Positions 53,315-61,967 of a stretch of 64,000 bases of DNA are shown here, in pieces. The stretch is from Thermopolyspora sp040678635 (GTDB taxonomy: Bacteria; Actinomycetota; Actinomycetes; Streptosporangiales; Streptosporangiaceae). The notes under the pieces were generated by a model that searched no databases, was not told where the DNA came from, and saw nothing but the letters and a program-made list of their open reading frames with translations. The position numbers and the translations under genes were made by a program. The stretch's first letter is position 1. Each line of letters starts with the position of its first letter. The stretch covers positions 372,001-436,000 of the forward strand of contig NZ_JBFATZ010000002.1 of NCBI RefSeq assembly GCF_040678635.1, written 5' to 3'.

Positions 53315-53629
53315 CGCGATGACCACATCGCTGCGCCGGGCCCGGCCTTTCGGGCGCCGCGACGGCGCGTTGGCGTGCGGCGGCGATGGACCGTCCCCGA
53401 CGCGGTAAACGTTTGCGGACATCGCACCAGCACCCTGGACACGAAGGGCATGCGGCCCGCCGCCACTTCGGCGAAAACCAGGACGCATACGGTGGGCAAC
53501 GGGCCGGATACACCTGTTTTTCCACAAGCGGGCGGCGACGGCGAGGGGGTTATCCACAGAACGCTATTCGGTAGCTTGGCGATCACGCTGTTTCCTGCAT
53601 GCTGAGGCCCTCACCTAAGGAGGTCCCCC
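53315..53629 (+). promoter_or_regulatory. Gene-free region with conserved 34-bp element, copy 2
   Basis: GTTATCCACAGAACG at 53549-53563, TTCGG at 53567, TTGGCGA at 53576-53582: same parts and spacing as at 33924. A further TTTTCCACA lies near 53518. The element ends 47 bp before the start of the following gene. Nothing else is recognised in this stretch. Confidence 0.6.
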
Positions 53630-54652
53630 ATGCAGCTCACCTTCACCGTCCCCAAGGAAACGACCAGTCGCTTCGTCATCGCCGTGAACCGCACCCCGGC
53701 CGACCTGCCCTCGGTGGTCCCGTGGCGAATGTCCGCCCCGCATCGCCGGCAGGCCGCCGTCGCGCTCGGATCGCCGCGCCTCACGATCACCCGGCACGGC
53801 CCGTCACACGTCGTCGTCTCCAGTACGGCGTCGCCGTCGTGCCAGCCGAGGTCGGCTCAGGTCGCACGAGCTGCCGCCCGGGCCGTGGCGAAGGCGTACG
53901 ACGGCGTCATCGACGATCCGCTCACCGGCCATGTGATCAGCGGCGAGTCCGGAGGCGAGGAGGAGCCGGGCGTCTTCCACCTGGCCGACGACTGGCTCGG
54001 CTGGCAGATCGACGTCGCCAAGGACGCCGCGTGCTCTCACCGGGGCGTGCGTTCCTCCGCCTGCACGCCCCTGTCGGTGAGCAGCCGTGGTCTCCGCCGC
54101 TTCGGCATGCCGGAGATCACGCTGGACGGCCCCGTCTGCGGCCACGGTCACCGTCCTGTCGAGTTCCTGCGGATGGTCGCCCAACGCCTGCTCACCGAGC
54201 ACCTGTCCTGGCTGTCCGCGAACCCGTCCATCGGCGTGCGGGCCATCTGCGACCACGTCAGAATCCATGCGAGCCGGGGCCTCGAGGTCTCAGGTTATGG
54301 GGGCTCAGGTTGCGAGGGCTCAGGTTATGGGGGCTCAGGTCGTGGGGGCTCGGGCGGAGTTGGCCGGGGTCCGGCTGATTGGGGTGCGGCCGGTCCGGGG
54401 CTCGGGGAAGCCGATCCGGGGCTTGGGAAAGCCGCTCCGGGTCTCGGGGAAGGAAGTGGCGGCGGGCGGCGGTTCGTGGTCGTGCGGTTGTCACGCGATG
54501 GGGACGGGCCGGAGGCGGAGCGACTCAAGGTCGGACCACCGGTGGAGTTCGACGGAGACGCGGACGACTGGGTGCGTCCCGCCTGCGAGGAGTCGGTGTT
54601 CGGCCGCCGTGTCCCGGGATCGGTAGGAGGTACGCGTTTACGGGCGGCATGA
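53630..54652 (+). CDS. Hypothetical protein with Gly-rich repeats
   Basis: 340 residues. The N-terminal 220 form an apparent globular part without a known motif (VPWRMSAPHRRQAAVALGSP, VFHLADDWLGWQIDVAKDAA). It is followed by a low-complexity stretch (YGGSG repeats, then ADPGLGKAAPGLGE) and a short C-terminal part (FVVVRLSRDGDGPEAERL). AGGAGG six bases before ATG is a strong ribosome site. No signal peptide. The conserved 34-bp element upstream links its control to the NlpC/P60 locus. I do not recognise the family. Confidence 0.65.
   Translation: MQLTFTVPKETTSRFVIAVNRTPADLPSVVPWRMSAPHRRQAAVALGSPRLTITRHGPSHVVVSSTASPSCQPRSAQVARAAARAVAKAYDGVIDDPLTGHVISGESGGEEEPGVFHLADDWLGWQIDVAKDAACSHRGVRSSACTPLSVSSRGLRRFGMPEITLDGPVCGHGHRPVEFLRMVAQRLLTEHLSWLSANPSIGVRAICDHVRIHASRGLEVSGYGGSGCEGSGYGGSGRGGSGGVGRGPADWGAAGPGLGEADPGLGKAAPGLGEGSGGGRRFVVVRLSRDGDGPEAERLKVGPPVEFDGDADDWVRPACEESVFGRRVPGSVGGTRLRAA
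54290..54364. repeat. 15-bp tandem repeat in the hypothetical gene
   Basis: TCAGGTTATGGGGGC at 54290, with variants at 54305, 54320 and 54335 and a partial fifth unit. It encodes SGYGG-like pentapeptides. A 24-bp repeat (ADPGLGK/AAPGLGE) follows near 54405-54455. Confidence 0.85.
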
Positions 54653-54820
54653 CGGGAACCGCGCGGTGAGTGACGAGAAATGCCGTTGTGGTCAATAAAA
54701 GCGGATTCCCCGTGGGGAGAACGTGAGCAACGCTACTATCGCTGACGAAGTGCGCGGTCTGAACGCACGATATGCCTGGGACACGATCGGGTCCGTCAGG
54801 TCACCCGAAGGGATGTGCAG

Positions 54821-55591
54821 ATGAGCGATCGGGCTCCCGGCGGCATTGACGTCAGCGTTCCGAACGTCGCCCGCATCTACGACTACATGCTGGGCGGCAA
54901 GGACAACTTCGCCGCCGATCGTGCCGCCGCCGAGCAGGTGGTCAAGGCGTTCCCCGAGTCGCGGGAAGGCGCGCGGCGGCATCGGGAGTTCCTCGGGACC
55001 GTGGTCCGGTATCTGGCGGGCGAAGCCGGCATCCGGCAGTTCGTGGACATCGGCGCGGGCCTGCCGACCCAGAAGAATGTGCACGAGGTCGCTCACGAGG
55101 TCAATCCGCATGCGCGCGTCGTCTACATCGACAACGATCCGGTCGTGTGCGTCCACGGCAGGGCGCTGCTCGCCAATTCGCCGTCCGTGGCCATGATCGA
55201 GGCGGACCTGCGCGACGTGGACGACCTGTGGCGCAAGACGCTCGCCACGCGGCTGATCGACCCGGACGAGCCGGTCGGGGTGCTGATGTTCGCGATTCTG
55301 CACTTCCTCGACGACCCCGGCGAGCTGGTCGCCGAGGTCCGCGACCGCATGGCGCCGGGCAGCTACCTCGGCATCTCGCACATGGTTCGCAGGCCGTCGC
55401 GTGCGGAGGACGTCGAGAGGATGAGCGAGATCTACTCCGACGCCGCGCCCGGCTTCAAGGCGCGGACGGTCGAGGAGATCAAGGCCTTCTTCGGAGACTT
55501 CGAGATCCTCCCGCAGGAGCAGTTCATCCCGCTCCACATCATCGCGCGGTTCTCCTCACTCGGTTTCAGCTCTGTGGCACGAAAGCCGTAA
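54821..55591 (+). CDS. SAM-dependent methyltransferase (PF04672 family)
   Basis: About 256 residues. IDVSVPNVARIYDYMLGGKD is the signature of a large actinomycete family (PF04672); FVDIGAGLPTQKNVHEVA is the SAM motif and VVYIDNDPVVCVHGRALL the acidic strand-2 motif. The natural substrate of the family is not known. AAGGGA nine bases upstream of ATG; GTG 54815 also possible. Confidence 0.88.
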   Translation: MSDRAPGGIDVSVPNVARIYDYMLGGKDNFAADRAAAEQVVKAFPESREGARRHREFLGTVVRYLAGEAGIRQFVDIGAGLPTQKNVHEVAHEVNPHARVVYIDNDPVVCVHGRALLANSPSVAMIEADLRDVDDLWRKTLATRLIDPDEPVGVLMFAILHFLDDPGELVAEVRDRMAPGSYLGISHMVRRPSRAEDVERMSEIYSDAAPGFKARTVEEIKAFFGDFEILPQEQFIPLHIIARFSSLGFSSVARKP

Positions 55592-55629
55592 TCGGGAACG
55601 ATCTCACTGATCCGCACGTCAATGCATGC

Positions 55630-56607
55630 ATGACCTCTATCGACGGCAATGAAGCGGGCACCGGCCAGTCCGACGCCGCGAGCGCGGCGAACGACGAGGT
55701 ACGCGTGGCCCGGGAGCGCGTGCGCCGCCTGGAGCGGCTCACCAGAGAGCGCGCGACGCTGGACACGCAGATCGAACAGGTGCGCTCGCTGCTGACCGAG
55801 CTTGAGGCCGAGCTCGCCAAGGAGGAGAAGGACGTCTCAAGGCTGGAGCACAGGTTCGGCGCGTTCCTCGCCTCGCTCACCGGCACCAAGGAGGAGAAGC
55901 TTGCCCGCGAGCGGGCCGAGGCCGAGGCGGTGCGGCTGCGCCTCGACGGCCAGCGCACCCGCCTGGAATGGCTGTTGTCCGATCTGCGGACCGTCATCGA
56001 GGGCCTGTCCGAACTCGACGGCGCTCAGCGGGAGTTCGACGAGGCGCTCGCCCGCAGGGAGCGCGCCCTGCTCGACTCCGCGGACCCGCGCGCCCGGGAA
56101 CTCGCCGAGATCGCCCGTGCGCTCGCCGACGCCGACGCCAACCTGCGCGAGCACGAGGAGGCCCACAGCGCCGGCGTCGCCGCGGCCGGGGCCGTGGCAC
56201 AGGTCTTGCGCAGCCTCGGCGGCGCCCGCAGCGCGTCGACCTGGGACCTGCTCGGCGGCGGTGGCTTCGCCGACATGGTCGAGCACGGCCATCTGCGCGA
56301 GGCCGACCAGGCGGCCTGGCACGCCCAGCGCGCCCTGGACGCCTTCAGCAGGGAACTCGTCGACATCGGCATCCAGGCCGACCCCCGCCTGCCCCAGGTC
56401 GACACCCGCTGGTTCGCCGACGCCTTCTTCGACAACATCATCGTCGACGCCGTCCGTCATCAGAAGATCAACCGAACCGCCGAGGCCGTGTCCGAGGTGG
56501 CCCGCTGGACCGACGCCACCCTCCACCACATCGCCGCCCGCCGCGACGACCTCGCCCGCCGGCGCAGCACCCTGCTCGCCCGCAGGGAAGAGCTCCTTAG
56601 TTCCTGA
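55630..56607 (+). CDS. Coiled-coil hypothetical protein
   Basis: 325 residues. Residues 20-130 are a long coiled coil (EVRVARERVRRLERLTRERA, TELEAELAKEEKDVSRLEHR), followed by helical segments with STWDLLGGGGFADMVEHGHL and DTRWFADAFFDNIIVDAVRH. No enzyme motif. It may be a scaffold or partner protein. The frame is open far upstream through the methyltransferase gene, but ATG 55630 just after it is the first sensible start. Confidence 0.7.
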   Translation: MTSIDGNEAGTGQSDAASAANDEVRVARERVRRLERLTRERATLDTQIEQVRSLLTELEAELAKEEKDVSRLEHRFGAFLASLTGTKEEKLARERAEAEAVRLRLDGQRTRLEWLLSDLRTVIEGLSELDGAQREFDEALARRERALLDSADPRARELAEIARALADADANLREHEEAHSAGVAAAGAVAQVLRSLGGARSASTWDLLGGGGFADMVEHGHLREADQAAWHAQRALDAFSRELVDIGIQADPRLPQVDTRWFADAFFDNIIVDAVRHQKINRTAEAVSEVARWTDATLHHIAARRDDLARRRSTLLARREELLSS

Positions 56608-56842
56608 TCCCGGATCCCCCGCAAAGCGCCGACCGCCCCGCCGGAGAAAGGGCCGCGGGGAGGCGCAGCCGGTCCCCTACGTCACGTCCCTCCAGCGACC
56701 TCGAGAGATTCCGGCTCATCTCGCGCGCCCGCGGCCACGCGCGCCGGGCCGCCGTCACCCCTGGTGCAAATTAGCCACGGCCCCGCCTGCCACCGGCGGT
56801 TCGTGTCGTGCTCCAGGCCAGCGGGCGGGCGGGGGTGGCGGG

Positions 56843-57133
56843 TCAGGAGAGGTGGCTCTCCAGGGATTCGAGTTTGGCGGTCATGCCGTCGGTGACGCCC
56901 TGGCGCAGGTCGGCCTTGAGGACCAGGCTGACGCGGGGGGCCACCTCGGCGACGGCTTCGACGGCGCGTTTGACGACGTCCATGACCTCGTCCCAGTCGC
57001 CTTCGAGGGTGGTGAACATGGGGTCGGTGCGGTTCGGCAGGCCGCTGTCGCGGACCACCTTGACCGCTCGGGCCACCGGCTCGGCGACTCCCTCGCCCAC
57101 CCCGAGGGGCGTCACGGAAAAGGCGACGATCAT
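56843..57133 (-). CDS. MTH1187-family thiamine-binding protein
   Basis: 96 residues: VAFSVTPLGVGEGVAEPVAR, SGLPNRTDPMFTTLEGDWDE, VMDVVKRAVEAVAE. The ferredoxin-like fold of YqgV/MTH1187 (PF01910) binds thiamine or related molecules as a tetramer. It ends 35 bp before the uracil-DNA glycosylase start region on the same strand and may be co-transcribed downstream of ung. Confidence 0.87.
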   Translation of the reverse strand: MIVAFSVTPLGVGEGVAEPVARAVKVVRDSGLPNRTDPMFTTLEGDWDEVMDVVKRAVEAVAEVAPRVSLVLKADLRQGVTDGMTAKLESLESHLS

Positions 57134-57167
57134 GCGTTACTCCCTGTCTGCGGCTTCAGGGCCCAGG

Positions 57168-57845
57168 TTAGGGGAGCTTCCATTCGATGGGGGCGACGCC
57201 CTGCCGCTCCAGCAATTGGTTCGCCCGGCTGAAGGGCCGGGAGCCGAAGAAGCCGTTCGCGGCCGACATCGGGCTCGGGTGCGCGGACTCCACGCACGGC
57301 ACCGGGTCCAGCATCGGCTTGAGGTTGCGGGCGTCGCGGCCCCACAGGATCGCGACCATCGGCTTGCCGCGCGCCACCAGGGCCCGGATCGCCTGCTCGG
57401 TCACCGCCTCCCAGCCCTTGCCCCGGTGCGAGGCGGGCTTGCCGGGACGTACGGTGAGGACCCGGTTGAGCAGGAGGACGCCCTGCTCGGTCCACGGGGT
57501 CAGGTCGCCGTTGGCCGGGCGCGGATAGCCGAGGTCCGTCATGTACTCCTTGTAGATGTTGACCAGGCTGCCGGGGAGCGGCCGCACGTCGGGCGCGACC
57601 GAGAAGCTCAGGCCGATGGCGTGGCCGGGGGTCGGGTAGGGGTCCTGCCCGACGATGAGCACCTTCACCTCGTCGAAGGGCTGCTTGAAGGCGCGCAGGA
57701 CGTTCTCCCCCGCGGGAAGGTAGGACCTGCCCTCGGCGATCTCCTGCCGGAGGAAGTCTCCGAGCGCCTTGATCTGATCCGCGACGGGCTCCAGCGCCTG
57801 GGCCCAGCCTGCTTCGACGACTTCGTTCAACGGACGACCTGACAT
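57168..57845 (-). CDS. ung: Uracil-DNA glycosylase
   Basis: 225 residues, family 1. The water-activating motif VLIVGQDPYPTPGHAIGLSF, AWGVLLLN-like QGVLLLNRVLTVRPG, and HPSPMSAANGFFGSRPF are complete. It removes uracil from DNA to start base excision repair. The thiamine-binding protein gene follows after 34 bp. Confidence 0.95.
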   Translation of the reverse strand: MSGRPLNEVVEAGWAQALEPVADQIKALGDFLRQEIAEGRSYLPAGENVLRAFKQPFDEVKVLIVGQDPYPTPGHAIGLSFSVAPDVRPLPGSLVNIYKEYMTDLGYPRPANGDLTPWTEQGVLLLNRVLTVRPGKPASHRGKGWEAVTEQAIRALVARGKPMVAILWGRDARNLKPMLDPVPCVESAHPSPMSAANGFFGSRPFSRANQLLERQGVAPIEWKLP

Positions 57846-58036
57846 GGCGGATCACTCTACCCGCGCCCTCCGACAGTAAGGGCCGCTATGCCCCATCCCG
57901 CCCCGGCAAGATCCATACGTCTCGGCGGGTCGGCCGCGATCCGGCCGCCCCTACGGGAAAGGCGCGGACCGCCGTCCCGGGCAGGAGAGGACGGCGGCCC
58001 GCAGATCGGGGGCTTGTGGTGCGGGGGAAAGGCCTC

Positions 58037-58069
58037 CGGTGCCCGTCTGCCCCCGTGAGGCGGGCACCG
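58037..58069 (-). terminator. Terminator of the sugar ABC transporter operon
   Basis: CGGTGCCCG and CGGGCACCG, 9-bp stem, 15-nt loop, 25 bp after the last permease stop on the minus strand. Confidence 0.65.
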
Positions 58070-58093
58070 AAGGCTTCGCCTACCCGTCCCGGG

Positions 58094-58996
58094 TCACTTG
58101 ACCGATCCGGCCAGCAGGCCCTGGACGAAGTAGCGCTGGAAGGCGAAGAACAGGATCAAGGGGACGATCACCGAGAGGAACGACCCCGGGGCGAGGATGT
58201 CCACGTTGGTCCCGAACTGTCGCATCTGGGACTGGAGCGCCTTGGTCATCGGCTGGTTGGCGGTGTCGGCGAACACCAGCGCGACGAGCAGGTCGTTCCA
58301 CACCCAGAGGAACTGGAAGATGCCGAGCGACGCCACCGCCGGCTTGGCGAGCGGGAACACCACGGTGGTGAAGATCCGCCACTCGCTCGCGCCGTCCATG
58401 CGCGCCGCCTCCAGCAGCGACTTCGGAATGCCGACGAAGAAGTTGCGCAGCAGGAAGATGGCGAACGGCAGGCCGAACGCGACGTGGAACAACACCACGC
58501 CCGGAATCGACCCGAAGATGTTGAGCGCGCCGTACAGGCGGGCGATCGGGATCAGCGCGATCTGGATCGGCACCACCAGCAGCGCCACCACGATCAGGAA
58601 GAGCGCGTCCCGCCCGGGGAAATCGATCCAGGCGAAGGCGTACGCCGCCAGCGCCGCGATCGTGATCACCAGGATCGTCGAGGGCACCGTGATGAACACG
58701 GTGTTCCAGAACGACGAGGTGAACCCGGTCGCCAGCAGGTTGCTGTAGTTGCTGAGGGTCAGCTCGGCCGGGGCGGTGAAGATGTGCCACCAGCCGCTGG
58801 CGTTGTTGGCCTCCTCGTTCCGCAGCGACACCACCAGCAGGCCGAGCGTCGGAATCAGCCAGAACAGGGCCAGCAGGACGAGCCCGACCTGCAGCACGCC
58901 GCCGCCGAACCGGTCGGCGAGGCGGCCGGCGAAGCCGCGCCGGGGGGCGCCGGTGGCCGTGGAGCCACCGGCCCGGGTGAGCGTGGCGGTGGTCAT
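58094..58996 (-). CDS. Sugar ABC transporter permease (MalG type)
   Basis: 300 residues, six helices. The EAA loop that contacts the ATPase reads LLEAARMDGASEWRIFTTVV, and WVWNDLLVALVF is the typical MalG C-terminal helix. It forms the membrane channel with the MalF-type partner encoded just upstream. The ATPase is not in this cluster. Confidence 0.93.
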   Translation of the reverse strand: MTTATLTRAGGSTATGAPRRGFAGRLADRFGGGVLQVGLVLLALFWLIPTLGLLVVSLRNEEANNASGWWHIFTAPAELTLSNYSNLLATGFTSSFWNTVFITVPSTILVITIAALAAYAFAWIDFPGRDALFLIVVALLVVPIQIALIPIARLYGALNIFGSIPGVVLFHVAFGLPFAIFLLRNFFVGIPKSLLEAARMDGASEWRIFTTVVFPLAKPAVASLGIFQFLWVWNDLLVALVFADTANQPMTKALQSQMRQFGTNVDILAPGSFLSVIVPLILFFAFQRYFVQGLLAGSVK

Positions 58997-59024
58997 GCGG
59001 CCTCCCTCATCCGGAGAGACGTGC

Positions 59025-60542
59025 TCATTGGTTATCCCTCCTGAACCGGCGGATGTTGAAGAACATGAACGGCAGCACCAGCACCAGGAGGAAGATGGCC
59101 AGGGCGCTGCCCAGGCCCTGGTTGTTGCCGCCGCCGAACGACACGCGCCACATCTCCAGCGCGATCACGTTCGCCTGCGGCTGCACCGACCCGGGCGCGA
59201 TGACGAACACCAGGTCGAACACCTTGAGCACATTGATGATCATCGTGACGAAGACCACCAGCAGCACCGGCGACAGCAGCGGCACGGTGATTCGGCGGAA
59301 CACCTGCCACTCGGTCGCCCCGTCGATGCGGGCCGCCTCCAGCGCGTCGCGCGGGATCGCCGACAGGCCCGCCGCGATCAGCACCATCGCGAATCCGGCG
59401 TACACCCAGATGTACGCCCCGATGATCGCCGGCGTGATCAGTGTCGGGCCGAGCCACTGGAGCCCGTTGAACGGCGCGGAGAAGTTGTCCTGCGGCAGCC
59501 GTACCGTGTAGGAGCCCGCCGGGAGGTTGGCGAAGCTGAAGGTGCCGTCGGCGGCGGTCGTCGTGGTGGCCCGGACCTGGCCGTCGGACACGGCCTCCAC
59601 GGTGATGCCCTCCAGGCCCTTCTCGGTGCCGTCGACCTGGTTGGGGGCGCCCCCGCCGCCCTGGGTGAAGTCCAGCCAGACGGTGCCGGTGAGCGAGCCG
59701 GGCGTCGCCGTCGCCGCCGTCGCCGGAGCCGCGTCGGCCACCGCGTCGGGGCGCAGGCCCACCAGCGGCAGCAGCACGGTCTGGCCCGGCTGGGCCGGCT
59801 GCTTGGTCACCACCGCGCCGTTCTGCGCCGCGTCCGGCGAGGCGTCGTTCTCGCGCGGGCGGGCGCCGGGGTAGCCGGTGTTGGAGGCGAACACGTCCCG
59901 CACCGTGGTGATGACCGCGTTGGCCACGCCCTTGTCCGGGTCGGCGTCGTAGACCAGCCGGAAGATGACGCCCGAGGCCAGGAACGACACCGCCATCGGC
60001 ATGAACAGCACCAGCTTGAACGCCGTCACCCAGCGGATGCGCTCGGAGAGCACCGCGAAGATCAGGCCGAGCAGGGTGACGAGGGACGGCGCCACCACCA
60101 CCCAGATCAGGTTGTTGCGGATCGTGGTGAGCGTCGCGGGGTCGGTGAAGATCGACCCGTAGTTGCCCAGGCCCACGAAGGAGTTGCCGCTCGCGTCGAA
60201 CAGGCTGCGCCAGATCGAGTAGATGATGGGATAGACCACCCAGGCGCCGAGCAGGATGAGCGCGGGCAGCAGGAACCACACGGCCACCGCGGGGGACGGG
60301 CCGAGCCGATCCGGCCCGCCCTTCCCCGGCGCGTCCGAAGAGTTCGAGGCGGTCCGCGGCGTGGCCCCGGGGGCCGCCGCCCCGACCGCGGCGAGCCGGG
60401 GGGCGGCGGTGGACTGGTCACGGTCGGCCCGGGCGGCGGCGCCGGGGCCGGATTCTTCGCGTTTCGGTCCGGTGGAGACGCCGGCGGCGACGGGCTCGTC
60501 GCCGCCGTCCGGCGTCCGCGGGCCGTTCAACCGATCGGTCAC
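59025..60542 (-). CDS. Sugar ABC transporter permease (MalF type) with inserted extracellular domain
   Basis: 505 residues, against about 300 usual. A disordered cytoplasmic N-terminus (about 85 residues) precedes helix 1. Between the third and fourth helices an insert of about 130 residues holds a Pro/Ala linker and a small beta-sandwich of the SdrD-B/carboxypeptidase-regulatory type (GTVWLDFTQGGGGAPNQVDG, GITVEAVSDGQVRATTTTAA, DGTFSFANLPAGSYTVRLP). The EAA loop is DALEARIDGA-like (ALEAARIDGATEWQVFRRIT). GTG start, AGGGG seven bases upstream, 12 bp after the binding-protein gene. Confidence 0.92.
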   Translation of the reverse strand: MTDRLNGPRTPDGGDEPVAAGVSTGPKREESGPGAAARADRDQSTAAPRLAAVGAAAPGATPRTASNSSDAPGKGGPDRLGPSPAVAVWFLLPALILLGAWVVYPIIYSIWRSLFDASGNSFVGLGNYGSIFTDPATLTTIRNNLIWVVVAPSLVTLLGLIFAVLSERIRWVTAFKLVLFMPMAVSFLASGVIFRLVYDADPDKGVANAVITTVRDVFASNTGYPGARPRENDASPDAAQNGAVVTKQPAQPGQTVLLPLVGLRPDAVADAAPATAATATPGSLTGTVWLDFTQGGGGAPNQVDGTEKGLEGITVEAVSDGQVRATTTTAADGTFSFANLPAGSYTVRLPQDNFSAPFNGLQWLGPTLITPAIIGAYIWVYAGFAMVLIAAGLSAIPRDALEAARIDGATEWQVFRRITVPLLSPVLLVVFVTMIINVLKVFDLVFVIAPGSVQPQANVIALEMWRVSFGGGNNQGLGSALAIFLLVLVLPFMFFNIRRFRRDNQ

Positions 60543-60554
60543 GGCCTCGCCCCT

Positions 60555-61889
60555 TTACTGGTCCCAGGCCTTCTCGGCGTCGGCTTCGAGCTTCTTCTGA
60601 ATGCCGTCGATGTCGGAGGGGTTGCGCAGCAGGTCCTGCAGGCCCTTCCACTCGCCCTTGCCGTCGGTGCCGCCGAAGGCGCTCGGCGCGAGGTCGGACA
60701 TGTCGTACCGGACCGCCTCACCGGCGGAGATGATGGTCTGCGCGAGCTGGCGGGTCAGGTCGCTGGGGTAGTTGTCGGGGGAGACGTTGCGGTTCGGCGA
60801 CAGGTAGCCGGGCGTCTTGGCCCACACCGTGCCGCCCTCGGCCGAGGCGAGGTACTCCAGCAGCGCCATCGCGCCCTCGGAGTCCTTCATCGCCACCGCG
60901 ATGTCGCCGCCGAGCACGACCGGCGCGGTGTCACCGGCCTTCGGGAACGGGAAGATCTTCGCCTCTTCGCCGATCTTGGCGCCGGACTGGGTGGCCGAGG
61001 CGGCCACGAAGTCGGCCTCGATCACCATGCCGGCCTTCTTCTGGCCGTACACCTGGGTGACGCAGGTGGGGAAGTCGGTCTGCAGCGCGCCGGAGGAGCC
61101 GCTGAGCATGAACTCGTTCTTGCCGAAGATCTGGACCATCTTCTCCATGGCCGTCTTGACCGTCGGGTCGGTCCACTTGATCTCGTGCTTGGCCAGCTTG
61201 TCGTAGTTCTCCGGGCCCGCGGTCGACAGGTAGATGTTCTCGAACAGGTCGGTGAGCGTCCAGCCGGAGGCGCCGCACAGCGAGAACGGCGGGGTGCCGG
61301 CGTCGGCGAGCGTCTGGGCGGTCTTGCCGATCAGGTCGTCCCAGCTCGCCGGCGGGGTCGCACCGGCCTCGTCGAAGGCGCTCTGCCGGTACCAGATGAT
61401 CGACTTGTGCGCGGCCTTCACCAGCACGCCGTACACCTGGCCGTTGGCGGAGCCGAGCTCCTTCCAGTACGGCGTGTAGTTCTGGTCGATCTGCGTCTGG
61501 ACGGCCGCCGACAGCGGCTTGAGCGCGTTCTGGTCGGCGTACTGCTTGACCAGGCCCGGCTGCGGCAGGATGGCGATGTCCGGCGGGTTGCCGCCCTGGA
61601 TGCGGGGGCCGAGGTAGGCGCCGGTGTCCTCACCGGTGGAGGCATAGGTCACCTTCGCGCCGGTCTTGGCCTGGAAGGCGTCCAGGACCTTTTGGAAGTT
61701 CTCCTGCTCCTCGCCGGTCCACTTGGCCGCGACCTCGATGGTCACGCCCTCCAGGGTCTTGCCCGCCGCCGAGGCGCTGCCGCTCGCTGACGGCTGGCCT
61801 CCGGCCGACTCGGCTCCGCCGCCGCCGCCGCTACAGGCCGCGACGCCCGCGAGTGCGAGGATGGCGACCGCCGCTGGCAGTCTGCGCAT
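60555..61889 (-). CDS. Sugar ABC transporter substrate-binding lipoprotein
   Basis: 444 residues. Lipobox LAGVAAC then a Gly/Ser linker; periplasmic-type family 1 fold (PF01547/PF13416): TGEEQENFQKVLDAFQAKTG, PDIAILPQPGLVKQYADQNA, SIIWYRQSAFDEAG, ATPPASWDDLIG. It delivers a sugar to the two permeases downstream in the same operon. GGAGG six bases upstream of the ATG. Confidence 0.93.
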   Translation of the reverse strand: MRRLPAAVAILALAGVAACSGGGGGAESAGGQPSASGSASAAGKTLEGVTIEVAAKWTGEEQENFQKVLDAFQAKTGAKVTYASTGEDTGAYLGPRIQGGNPPDIAILPQPGLVKQYADQNALKPLSAAVQTQIDQNYTPYWKELGSANGQVYGVLVKAAHKSIIWYRQSAFDEAGATPPASWDDLIGKTAQTLADAGTPPFSLCGASGWTLTDLFENIYLSTAGPENYDKLAKHEIKWTDPTVKTAMEKMVQIFGKNEFMLSGSSGALQTDFPTCVTQVYGQKKAGMVIEADFVAASATQSGAKIGEEAKIFPFPKAGDTAPVVLGGDIAVAMKDSEGAMALLEYLASAEGGTVWAKTPGYLSPNRNVSPDNYPSDLTRQLAQTIISAGEAVRYDMSDLAPSAFGGTDGKGEWKGLQDLLRNPSDIDGIQKKLEADAEKAWDQ

Positions 61890-61948
61890 GACTTACCTCC
61901 TGCTTTCTGCCCCCGAGCATTGATCTGTTGCGTTGATGTGAGGTGGGA

Positions 61949-61967
61949 AGGCAGGGGTCGCCTGCCT
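61949..61967 (-). terminator. Hairpin directly after the second binding-protein gene
   Basis: AGGCAGG and CCTGCCT, 7-bp stem, GGTCG loop, touching the stop codon. It could reduce read-through to the downstream binding-protein and permease genes. Confidence 0.5.

Noticed and set aside
53549..53563. DnaA boxes as a replication origin
   Set aside because: Only two perfect boxes 20 kb apart plus one variant, with no dnaA, dnaN or A+T-rich unwinding region. A shared promoter element explains them better.
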